64,000 nucleotides of DNA, from contig CALYLW010000055.1 of the NCBI GenBank assembly GCA_944989445.1, positions 1,741,001 to 1,805,000 on the forward strand. The letters run 5' to 3'. The translations under genes were made by a program, and so were the position numbers. This document shows positions 1 to 11,600 of this stretch, one piece after another. This stretch comes from Ampullaceana balthica. Its lineage: Eukaryota > Mollusca > Gastropoda > Lymnaeidae. The notes beneath the pieces were generated by a model, which made no database searches, was not told the origin of the DNA, and saw only the letters and a list, made by a program, of their open reading frames with translations. Within the stretch, counting starts at the first letter, position 1. Each line of letters opens with the position of its first letter.

Positions 1-1
1 T

Positions 2-961
2 GTGTCAGAAGTTGATACGTTGGTTACCCAGGATGTTACTGAAGCCACTACTAGTGTGTCAGAAGTTGATACGTTGGTTACACAGGATGTTACTGAAGCC
101 ACTACTAGTGTGTCAGAAGTTGATATGTTGGTTACCCAGGATGTTACTGAAGCCACTACTAGTGTGTCAGAAGTTGATACGTTGGTTACTCGGGATGTTA
201 CTGAAGCCACTACTAGTGTGTCAGAAGTTGATACGTTGGTTACCCAGGATGTTACTGAAGCCACTACTAGTTTGTCAGAAGTTGATACGTTGGTTACACA
301 GGATGTTACTGAAGCCACAACTAGTGTGTCAGAAGTTGATTCGTTGGTTACTCAGGATGTTACTGAATCCACTACTAGTGTGTCAGAAGTTAATACGTTG
401 GTTACTGAGGATGTTACTGAAGTCACTACTAGTGTGTCAGAAGTTGATACGTTGGTTACCCAGGATGTTACTGAAGCCACTACTAGTGTGTCAGAAGTTG
501 ATACGTTGGTTACACAGGATGTTACTGAATCCACTACTAGTGTGTCAGAAGTTGATTTGTTGGTTACTCAGGATGTAACTGAAGTAACGACTAGCATGTC
601 AGAAGTTGATAAGTTGGTTACTCAGGATGTTTCTGAAGCCACTACTATTGTGTCAGAAGTTGATACGTTGGTTACTCAGGATGTTACTGAAGCCACTGCT
701 AGTGTGTCAGAAGTTGATACCTTGGTTACTGAAGATGTTACTGAAGCCATTACTAATGTGTCAGAAGTTGATACGTTGGTTACCGAAGCCACTACTAGTG
801 TATCAGAAGTCGATACGTTGGTTACCCAGGATGTTACTGATGCCACTACTAGTGTGTCAGAAGTCGATACGTTGGTTACCGAGGATGTTACTGAAGCCTC
901 CACAAGTTTGCGAGAAGTTGATACGTTGTATTTTGAGGATGCTGCAGATTTTACTACAAGT
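2..961 (+). repeat. Coding tandem repeat, 54-bp unit, 18 copies
   Basis: The consensus unit is VSEVDTLVTQDVTEATTS. Units 1-14 and 16-18 are 54 bp. Unit 15 (758-799) is 42 bp, an in-frame loss of four residues. Unit 18 (908-961) is strongly diverged and marks the edge of the array. Other frames and the antisense strand stay open because the unit length is a multiple of three, so those ORFs are shadows. The array starts at the window edge and may continue upstream. Confidence 0.97.
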
Positions 962-3900
962 GTATCAGTAGTTGACAGTGTGACCGCTGAGTCAGTTTCT
1001 CACACCGATGCCATTGATTTCATCTCCGGAGCCTCTTGCGCCATTGGCATTAATTCAGACACCGAAGTTTCTCGCGTCAATACTTTGGGTTCAGTATCCG
1101 AATCCCGAGCTGCGCAAGTGGTTCTCCAAAACATTATGACTGAAACAACTGTCGGAACTATTGCTGCTTGGCTGAATTCTGATAACATTGTTACTGAGGA
1201 ATTGACAACCACCCATGAAAATGGAGTAACTTACTCGCGTCTTACTGATGAAATAAATAAAACAGTTTCTTATGATGAATCGATAGCCAGCGACACCAAT
1301 GCAACTGAGCATGTCGCAGACACCCACAGAACTGACAACAATGCTGCAGATAAAATCAGTGAAGCAACTGCAACTATGGAATTTATTGATGATAATCAAG
1401 TCACGGACGCAAAAATCAGTCACACTATCATTGACACCCCTACCAATGAAAATAGTATTGACACCGAAGCTACTGATGAAATCATTGACCCTATTGCAAC
1501 TGATGAAATCATTGACACCATAGCCACTGATGAAATAATTGAAGCAATAGCCGCTGATAAAATCATGGACACCATAGCCACTGATGAAGTCATTGACAGC
1601 ATTCCCGCTGAAAAAATTATTGTCTCTTCAGAAATCATTGAAACAGTTGCAACTGATGAAATAACCGAAACAATTTCCACTGATAAAATCACTGACACTA
1701 TAGCTTCTAATGACGTCATCGACAACATTGAAACTAATGAAATCATTGACACCATAACCACTGAAAGTAATATTGCAACCATTTGCTCTTCTGAAACCAT
1801 TGAAACTGAATCTGCTAACGAAATTAATGACACAATTGCAGCAGATGAAATAATCGAGGTTGTTGCAACTAATAAAACTACCGATGAAATGAGAGATATA
1901 ATTAACACTGAGGAATCCATTTCCTCTTTTGCCACCGATGAAATCACTGATAACTTTGCCACTGATGAAATTACACACCCCATTAAAACAGATGAAATTA
2001 TTACCTCTATTGCCACTGGTGAAATAATTGAAAACAAAGCAAAAACTGATGAAATGATCGACACCATTTCAACTGACACAATCACTGCAACCTTTCAAAC
2101 AGATGAAATCCTTGGTAGAGTGGCAGCTGATGAAAACTATAAAACTATGGAAAGTGATAAAGTCACTGATATTAGTATAGCAAGTGAGGAATTATCCGAA
2201 AATTATACAAATGTGCCAATTGATGGTTCTGATAAAATTGCTACTGAAGATACTTCTTGTGTTTCAACTAAAAATAACTTATCTCCAGACCCGGTTACAA
2301 CAGAAGGACCGACCTCAACAAGCGAAAAGAAAAAAGGAAAGAAGAAAAAGAAGAAAGCCAAAAGAAAAAAGGCCACAGCCTCTAAATGTGATACTCCTGC
2401 TGGAAATGACACTAGCAACGCCCCTGTGTTAGCACCTGAAACCCCCACAACCCCTGTGTTAGCACATGAAACCCCCACCACGCCTGTGTTAGCACCTGAC
2501 ACATCAGCTACATCATTGTTAACACCTGTTATCTCATCCGATGCCTTTGAGAGTAAGGGCATGAGCGATGCAGCAGTTCCGTCTAACACAGACAATGCGG
2601 GGAACAAAACAGAAACTAGTTTTGATTCTACTTCTGTCTGTGACGATATTAACAAATGTGTGACAGAAGAGACTTTTCCTCCACATAGCACACACCATGT
2701 TTCGGACTATAGATTGGTGGACACTGCTTATCAGGTTTCGGACTTGTTGGAAAGTGACGACTCTTTGAATAGTCTTAGAGCACAGAAGAGTGCAGATATC
2801 CAGGATGACGTGTCAGATAGACATGCTGCCTCTAGGGATATGGAGGATTGTCAAGACATTTCCTTAAATTACTCTGAAGATGGCATGCAGGAAGGACAGC
2901 CGAATTCAAATGTTTTCTTTAAAACAGAAGACATTTTATTCCTTGCAGACGACTCGGATCCTCGTTTGGTCATCGGTAGATCAACTTCCGGGATGACAAT
3001 GATCGGTTCCGAAAATATTTCCGCTGTAGTGGAAGCAGCGGGGACGTCAGTTCAGAAGGATGCTGGTCTGGATACTGAACAAAACGTGGAAATAATAGAT
3101 GCTGAAGCTGAACGAGAAGTTACTCAAATAATGGATGATGAACAAAACGTGGATGTAATTGATACTGAAGTTGAAACAGTAAATACTGAACAAAATATGA
3201 ACGTAAAAGATAATGGACCGGTCGAAAATATGGATTCTGTTCAAACGATAGAAACACTTGATGGGGCTAACAGTGTTGATAACAATGAAATAGAGTGGAC
3301 TGAAGATTTCAATAGAGTTGATATTGAACACAATCTTGATTCAGTGGATGTTAAACCATGTGTTGAAACAGTGGATATTGTACACATTGCTGATTCACTG
3401 GAACATATAGAACATCAAATATCTGGTACTGAACAACATGTTGAGGCAGAAGAAATTAAAGATGTGGATAAAGTTACTTGTGTTGACATGGTGGAAACCA
3501 CCGACTTTAAAAGCGTTGACGTTGTTCTTACTGAAAACCACCTTGATACTGAAAACGTTGATACTGAAAACGTTGATACTGAAAACGTTGATACTGAAAA
3601 CGTTGATACTGAAAACGTTGATACTGAAAACCTTGATACTCAAAACGTTGATACTGAAAACGTTGATACTGAAAACGTTGATACTGAAAACGTTGATACT
3701 GAAAACGTTGATACTCAAAACGTTGATACTGAAAACGTTGATACTCAAAACGTTGATACTGAAAACGTTGATACTGAAAACGTTGATACTGTTCCCGGTG
3801 CTTTACTAACAGATACGACCATAAGTCAGATTAATGCTGAAATTGTAGCTACTAATATGGATAATGTACAAGTTTGCAGTGCGGTGGATACTGCAGAAAC

Positions 3901-4048
3901 TCGTGTCTCTGGTACTGTTGTCATTGCAGCTAAATTAGATTCTGCAATAACCGAGCCTGAAATTAAGACTTTGGGTGAATTCTCTTCTGTTGACAGATGG
4001 GAGGACTTTCAGCTACCTGCGACCCACACAACAATCGTCTATAGGAGG
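2..4048 (+). CDS. SYNE1: Nesprin giant low-complexity exon (5' end outside window)
   Basis: 1,349 codons open at the window edge, ending at a strong donor (agg|gtaaga) in phase 0 after IVYRR. Layout: an array of 18-residue units (2-961); unique Ser/Thr/Val-rich sequence; degenerate TDEIID-type units of about 10 residues (about 1441-2160); a Lys-rich block (2324-2389); four TPVLAPET-type units (about 2410-2520); acidic sequence with D(T)EQNV units (from 3066); then 16 ENVDT units (3551-3790). Composition is very rich in D, E, T, V and I, with no spectrin-repeat signature, and probably disordered. Reading past the donor reaches a stop at 4214-4216, expected only with intron retention. The link to the nesprin gene is inferred from strand and phase; the giant repetitive exons of insect MSP-300 are a precedent. 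Confidence 0.75.
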
Positions 4049-7000
4049 GTAAGATTAACCACTTGGTGTTTACACTCCGACAATTTTAATATAGCCGATT
4101 ATATTTTTAATTTATTAAAGCTTTATTTTCCCCAAGCATGCCCGCTAGAAAGCGTTTATAATGTGAATTACGTTGGCAAAGACAGCCATGGCACACCCAA
4201 ACATGTGTGTCGTTAGTTAAGACGGCTTAAAGCGGCTACACTAATTTATAATCAATTTTTTGTAGCCATTACAGGCTGTACTGGCTATTTTATGTTGTGC
4301 TGCCAGTTAAGTTGTTGTATCATGTTTATTCACTAACCTCGCTTAGTCATTGAGAGAATGTTACAGCGACAAAGAAACATGGACAACAGGGCTGTAGACG
4401 TAATCATCATAGTCCAAATTTTTAAAATACATAATTTGTTTTCTTTTTAGATTTATGATTTTTAAATTATCTAAAGACATCATTTGCATGGTGGTTTAGA
4501 GAGTATTGTCTCAACGATCTACCGCCAATACCTCATTTCCTCCAAGCCAAAAATCTGCCTATATTGAAAATGTTTGATGTTGAGAGGATTACTAATTTAA
4601 TTTATAAAAGGCTTTGGTCGTAATCCTGCTAGAGAAGAGTTATAAAACAAGTGTTTGTCAGAATAACTGAACACAAACTACCTGAATAAATTAGATTTAT
4701 ACATTAGATATCATCACATTAATAAGAAAAACCCGTAAAAAACTAAGTTTTTGACTATAAATCCTTTATGTACGAGAAGTAATTAAAAGAATGTTCATTA
4801 TAATACGTAGCGCCAGACCATCCAGAAATACAAAATTGCAGTTGTGTCGTAAAACATGTTTAATATAATGCGCACCGATCAGGAATATGTTTATAAAAAG
4901 AGCTGTCAATAAAATACGCACCTTATTGCGCGACAGAAAGGTTGTTCAATATAATACGCACCGCGACGCTCTATCTCAAAAAATAGCATGATACATAGGA
5001 ATAAATAAAATAATCTAAAAAATCAATAATTTAATTACGGTAAATGCGATCGATCTGAAATTTTGATACATTGTTTTTATCATCGGTACGAAACTGCCTG
5101 CAAAATTTCAGCTCGCTATCTTGCGAGCAAGTGGGTTAAAAATCGATCAAAAGTTTTGGCGACAAGGTCGGTCGGTCGGTCGGTCGGTCGGCCGCAGACA
5201 CCACGAGTTAATATAAAGGATTTAAAAATGGTTCGCTTGCATGAATATCTTTCAAACAGAAATAAAAGAGGAAGGGGGAATAGCCATCATCCATTACCTG
5301 CATTTTGTGTTTAAGTAATTTCGATACAGATATATTCCCCATGTATATTTTGTTTGTTATATACAATCGGTCTTTTCTTAAAGCAAACTTATTTAATCTA
5401 ACGAGTGTCTGATTTGTTATATAAGCTATAAAATGAACTAATAAGATACAGTGGTATTTTAACCTTTTAATACCATTTATCTGATATAGGTTTTAATAAA
5501 AGAAAATAAAGGAAAATCAGAGCACTGGCATATTTAAACAGATTGTAGTATCATCATGGAGTCATGTAGCTTTTGGTACACTCCATTCACCTCACCTATG
5601 CAACTATATTTTTGTTCCCAGCGGCTCTACGAAGATGTCCTCAAAAACAAGGCGCAGGCCGAAGAGCTCGTGGCCTCTAACCCAGACCCGAACTACGACC
5701 AAACACCGCCAGACAGCTCGACAGGGGAGACCACTCTAACACCGGCTGGCCGACTAGTGTCTGAGATGGGCCTCTTGGAGACGGCTGCCAAGGAACAGCT
5801 CGAGAGCCTTGAACTCGCCGTGTCCCAGCAGGAGAGATACGCCGCCCAGATCAGGCAGCTCAACCAGACTATCAGTGATGCTCAGCAGAAACTTCAGGCG
5901 TCCCCGGTCGAGGCGACCAGCGTGGGTGCCCTGAAGCAACAGATGGCGGAGAGAAATGTAAGTAAACACTTGTAGGAGCTCTGCATTATTGTTCACTTTT
6001 GTTATGACCTTTTTCTGAAGTTAATTTCTAGTTGGAAGTCAAATTTGTTGTTGTCTTTTTCATCAAAAACTTTGCGCACTTCTTTATCATAAAGTTTTAT
6101 TAAATGTAAAGCTATTGTTTTAAATAATTTTATAGCCTTTCGCAAATGGATTAAAAATATATTTGTTAGCAGTATTTATTATTTATTTACTAATTTCAAG
6201 TCAAGAATATTATTTACCTTCTAATAAAATACATGTAGTTCTGTTAATTAAGCACAAAATAAATAATTATCAAAACTTCTCCTATTTAAAATGTTTATTA
6301 GTTATTTTATTTGAATAATTTATTTATGGTGGTAATTTATCCTATTGCTTTAGACACTAAAACAAAACTTAAGTAGAAAAGAGTCATGTTTTTTTTTAAA
6401 ATGTCAATTATAATATTGTTCAGCCCACTGTAATAAATACCAAGGATGAGTTTTTTATAATGTTTTTATACAAAGTTCATGCTTTTAATATCACCTTTAA
6501 TTGAACAATTTGCATGTAAATGGGAAGGCAATTCTTAAGTTGGGCGATTCTCAAATTAATTTGATGACAGAGACGTCTAGAGTTCTATTAGCCTATCTCA
6601 AAGATAATATAAAATATAAACTTATCTAAACCATGATAAATATTTACAAGTAACTAAATAATTAATATCTTTCACTGTGATATTAAGATCTACATCCGAC
6701 TTGTCTCTATGTATGTCTTCTATAAGTACTTACTTACCTGTCGATACAAATTGAGAGTCGTTTAACTTATGCATGCTGGAAGTATACTAATGTGCAGGGT
6801 GAGGGAGTATACAATAATCATCGTCTCTTGCTATAGTGATTTATCATCGTCTTCTCTCCATATTGTCATTTATCTCACCTCTTTATAGATGCACAATTTA
6901 CACATTATAATTAAGAAATGTAGTACCATGATAATTCATCATAAACAAACATGTAATGCAATCACAATATTTGCTTGACAATAATAAAAAATGATTTTAT

Positions 7001-8605
7001 TAACGTCAGCCAAATGTTTAAAACATACTAGTAAATGGAAGGTATATAACTTATGATAACTGCTGTATTTAATAACTCTTTGTTAATTCCCTTGGTTAAA
7101 AAAATACCATGTAAATGTGAATAGTTACAGATGTATACAATAGTATACATATTTTAAAAAATTTAATGACATCGGCGTCAACACATTCTTCTCAATCTCA
7201 TGCACACCTTTTCGCTATAAAATGACAAGGAAACGTCCTATTATTTTTACTTATTCATAAAATTGCGTCTTGGTGTTTATAATTTCATTATATGAATTTC
7301 GTAGCAGTCACATTTGCAACATAATTCGTATTTTCTTCTCTAGAAACACTTGCTATTGCATGTCAATTCTATTATTGCATGACGACCTTTGAATTTCAGA
7401 GGTTGGCAGACCAAATCAAACGATTCCAGGCTTTTGTTAACGAGATCCACGAAAAAAACCGGCAGCTCATTCTTGACAGCGCCATGCTGAGCCCCAGTGT
7501 CTTCCGCAAACACTATCTCCCCGAATCTGCTTACAGTGATTATTTTTCAGCCGCCGCCCAGCACCAAAGAGGCAGCTCCCCTCTGCCATCCTCGAGCCAC
7601 TTATTTTACGAGACGATGCCCACCTTCTTATTAGACACGCCTCTTTTGTCTGATGCGCCTCCGACTTTCAGAGATATGACACTACTCGCACCAGAGAGCG
7701 ATCTGACCCTGCGAGCTCCTTTCCTGGGTAGTGAGATACAACTGAATGACTTTGAACTGCCCAGGAAGATTCCTCCGCCGAAAACTGACAGTATTCCGAG
7801 ACCTACCTGGAGCGAGAGCATCCCGTCCACGTCTGGGGAAAAGTCGGATGCGTCCGGTACGGTCAGTCTGACTCAGTCCATCGACAGTCCCCGTACAACT
7901 GCCGTGTCCTTTGATTCTAAGTCTTCATTGAGCTATTCAGCCCCGCCTATGGTTAAGGCCGTGGTTCCTGAGACAGTCGCCACAAGTTCAGGGTCCAGGT
8001 ATTCTTCTTCTGTCAATGTTCCAGAATCTGGATTTGAGATTTCCTTGAATACATCTGGCAGCGTTGACAGTGGTCTGGACGCCAGTGTGGTCATTTCATC
8101 TTCCAACCAGTCACAGACTCTACAGGACTCGTTGCCATCGGTAAGTTCACTCGCTGAGAAACTGACATCATCATCCACTAAGAATCTTATCGGCAAGACG
8201 CCACCCACGGGTGGAAGTCCAACGGAGATAATCCGCATGTTTTCAGATATGGACCCAAACTCGAGGCGTGTTGGGTCAGAGACGAATCTTCGGACGCTAT
8301 CCGGTGGTGGGGGAGTTAACTCCTCGTTATCTACTTTCACCCCTGGCGATAAGAAGGTAATGCGTTGTTGAACCTATGTTCATTGCTCATCTTTTGACTT
8401 TCACTACAGAGTTTCACTATAGCGTGATGCGTTTCACTATAGTCCACTTGAGCACTTTACACCTGTTGCTTCGTGTTGCATGTTCCAATGTATTTTTTTA
8501 CTGCTGCACGCTGGTTTCCTCTAGTTTCGGTGTATATTTGTGTATTTTATTTATTATTTAATTTACTAAACAAGGTTTTATAAAATTTCAAGTCAGCGTT
8601 ATTAA

Positions 8606-8691
<86 letters not shown>

Positions 8692-11600
8692 TTCTAATGA
8701 TAAGTATTGGGCAACCTGTTAAAAAATTCCCACCAGATTTCATTATTGGACCATATTCATATTGGACCATATTCATACTGCCTAAGCGCAATGAACTCAA
8801 AAGTGCCCTGATGCTAAATACTAATTTATACTAACAATATATTTAGCTTCATATACTCGGTAACAATTTTATAGGTTACGATACTAATGAAGGATTTGTG
8901 TGTGTGTTTGAATATTCTTAGCCCTAGTCCAGAGGGGATCTTACTAATTCCCGTTTTTGAAAATAAATGAATGGTAATGGTACTATTCGCGTCCTATCAA
9001 ATCAATAGTTAAAAGCTTATGTGTCGGGAGTTAGGGTCTGATTAGCTAGGTGTGAAGTGTAGTGTAAACATACATAGATAGGATCCCGGCTAAGATTGTT
9101 ATCTTGCTGACTTTTCTCAACGCCTGAAAATTTTTCAATATTTTTATTTTATTTACAGTTCTAATAAAGTTTTTTTTAAAAATTTGAAATGCATTTCTTA
9201 GTCTAGCTGACTCTAGCTTATCCGTTGGCTTAGCCATATGCATGGAATTCAAAAGTAAACAAATACATTGTAAAGACACGTAAACGTTGTAATCGAAATA
9301 TTTGGGAAATGTATTCCACTTGAGTCTAATCGATTCCGTGAAAGGCGGTGTCTACAAGGGTTCACCGACAAAACGGCCCCGGACAAAACGGCCCCAACAA
9401 ATCGGCCCCGACAAAACGGCCCTGGTCAAAACGGCCCCTGACAAAACGGCCCCTGCCAAAATGACCTCGGTCATAACGGTCCCGGTCAAAACGGCCTCGG
9501 TCAAAACGGCCCTTGACTAATAGATCTACTATTAGTTAAAAAAAATACAATCAAATATTATATTACTATTTTTACTTACCGATTCAGTGTGAGGTTTAGT
9601 TAACAAGAAACAATAATATTGACATCACAAGAAACAATTTTATAAACTTTACTCAAAACGGCACCAGGACAAAATTGTTTGTTAAGAAGAAATAATATAA
9701 TAACATCACAAGAAATAATTTTACAATTTGACCACTTTCTTTAAGGGTGAAAAAGTTGACAAAAGGTTAAAATGCAAAAAAAAATAATTTTGTGTTGAAA
9801 AATGTAAACAATTTGCTTGGGGCCGTTTTGGCCGGGGGCGTTTTGACCGGGGCTGTTTTGACCGGGGCTGTTTTGGCCGGGGCTGTTTTGACTGGGGCCG
9901 TTTTGTCCGGGGCCGATTTGACCGGGGCCGATTTGACCGGGGCCGTTTTGACAGAGGCCGTTATGACCGGGGCCATTTTGACAGGGGGCCGTTTTGACCG
10001 GGGCCGTTATGTCAGGGCCGTTTTGACGGGTCACCGTCTACAAGTGGTTCAACCTCTCTCTTGCAGTATCCGAAATAGTAGATTTTGTTAAACGAATACC
10101 GATGACAGATAAAAAATAAAGTGGTATTTATGTTGTTTTTTTTTAATTAGGAGAATTTCTTTCTCCAAAAGCGCAGTAGGGCGTGTTAGAAATATAAACT
10201 TGCGCATTTGTAAACACTGTCATGTCTATAATAACAAATGCAAGAATGGTAGTAAAGTAAGCATTATATTTGTGTTTACATTTTGCATTTCCACATAGAT
10301 ATTTCACTACCATCTCCCTATGCTCAAATTGTTGTAGTGGACAGAGCAGATAATGTCTTATTTCATTATTTTTAATAGTTTGCCCTGGTGCTGTGAGCTT
10401 TAAGTATTTAGTATTTATCTACTTCAGTTCAAATCTTTTGGCTAACAAATTTAGTGATCATCTACACCTTTGCACCTTCTTTCTTTGCGGTTTAAATTTT
10501 AAGTCATTTTAAATTATTATCTACCTGTTTCGTGAGCCCTTGATTGGAAATCTGCTAAAAAATGATTGGTAAAGAATTTATTTTATTGCTACTCCGATTG
10601 TCCAAAAAATTACTCAGCCACTAAGTGTAATATATTGCTAGTGCCCATATTTCTCATGCCTGTGAAAATAATTTAAAATTAGTAACGCTTTACCAAAAAG
10701 AATTATACATGATTTTAATGAAACTCTATCTTACTGATATTCAAATTAAGATTCGCCAGATTATTCCATAATAATGTTACGGTCTTCGCAGTAATACTTT
10801 GAAACGGGTGAGTGGCTCCCTCGAAGGTGAGAAGTTCCCTCGTTGAGGGAAATGTCCTAAAAGCTTAACCTAGTGTTAATTTAATACTTGAGTGTGAAAG
10901 ACAAGGCATTTAAATAGAAACCAAATGATCGACCGACATGGTATCTTGAACTATTTGTGAAATTGCTGTTAAATCACCACACCTTTATATAGCTGCTACT
11001 GAAAATGTAAATTGAATACATTTTTTTTTCAATTTCGACAAAAAACTTCAAATGAACCATCTTTAAATGTATAGAACTTAAATCTACGTGGATGTGTCCA
11101 GGTTTTCACAACTGTCCACCCTCACTCACAGGTTAACAGAGGCAGCAGCTCATCCGATGGACATAGTGGACTTACGGGTCTCTCTCAACAAGAACTCCAC
11201 GAATTGTCCTGGGACACGATACAAGAACAGGTAAGTGCCTTACCATCAAAGAAATATATTATTTCACTTCTTAAATTTATTGGAATTTGAACTATTTAAA
11301 AATAAATGTTCGATCCTTGATCCTATATAACATGTATAACCATGCACCTTAACATGTAGTATATAATCATGACCATATTATCGGTTGAATACCTCGATGG
11401 TCCATATATCGGTAAATATGGTAAGTCAATGTGTTTATTTTTAGGTCGCTGCACTGAGCTCTATAATTCGTTTAGACTTCGTCCCAAAAATCCTTGTGTC
11501 AAGTTTATATTTATCAAGTTTAAGCTAACTAAACTCCAGCCATTTCCCACGCCATTTAACATGTGTTATATGGGTTGGCCGAGTTGCGTCCCTCAAAACA

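Larger units (their letters stand above)
8357..11131 (+). other. Intron with (AT)n and a foldback element
   Basis: Contains the microsatellite at 8608-8688 and the Mutator-like element at 9359-10035. The rest is AT-rich and shows nothing I can name. Confidence 0.5.

Noticed and set aside
12..971. Long ORFs in other frames over the 54-bp repeats (plus frames and antisense)
   Set aside because: Repeat length is a multiple of three, so a stop-free unit stays open in several frames; the main frame continues for 1,349 codons to a good donor.
1420..2085. 221-codon antisense ORF
   Set aside because: Lies over the degenerate TDEIID repeats, with low-complexity Ser/Ile/Val composition; a mirror of the coding repeats.
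4049..4216. Coding extension of the giant exon to the stop at 4216
   Set aside because: A strong donor (agg|gtaaga) precedes it and the next exon fits in phase 0; composition changes to AT-rich, so it is intronic.
8588..8800. 70-residue ORF with Tyr-Ile repeats
   Set aside because: Translation of the (AT)n microsatellite.
9302..10091. Several ORFs rich in Lys-Thr-Ala-Pro or Gly-Ala-Val-Leu
   Set aside because: They translate the tandem units of the foldback element in various frames; no protein family recognised.
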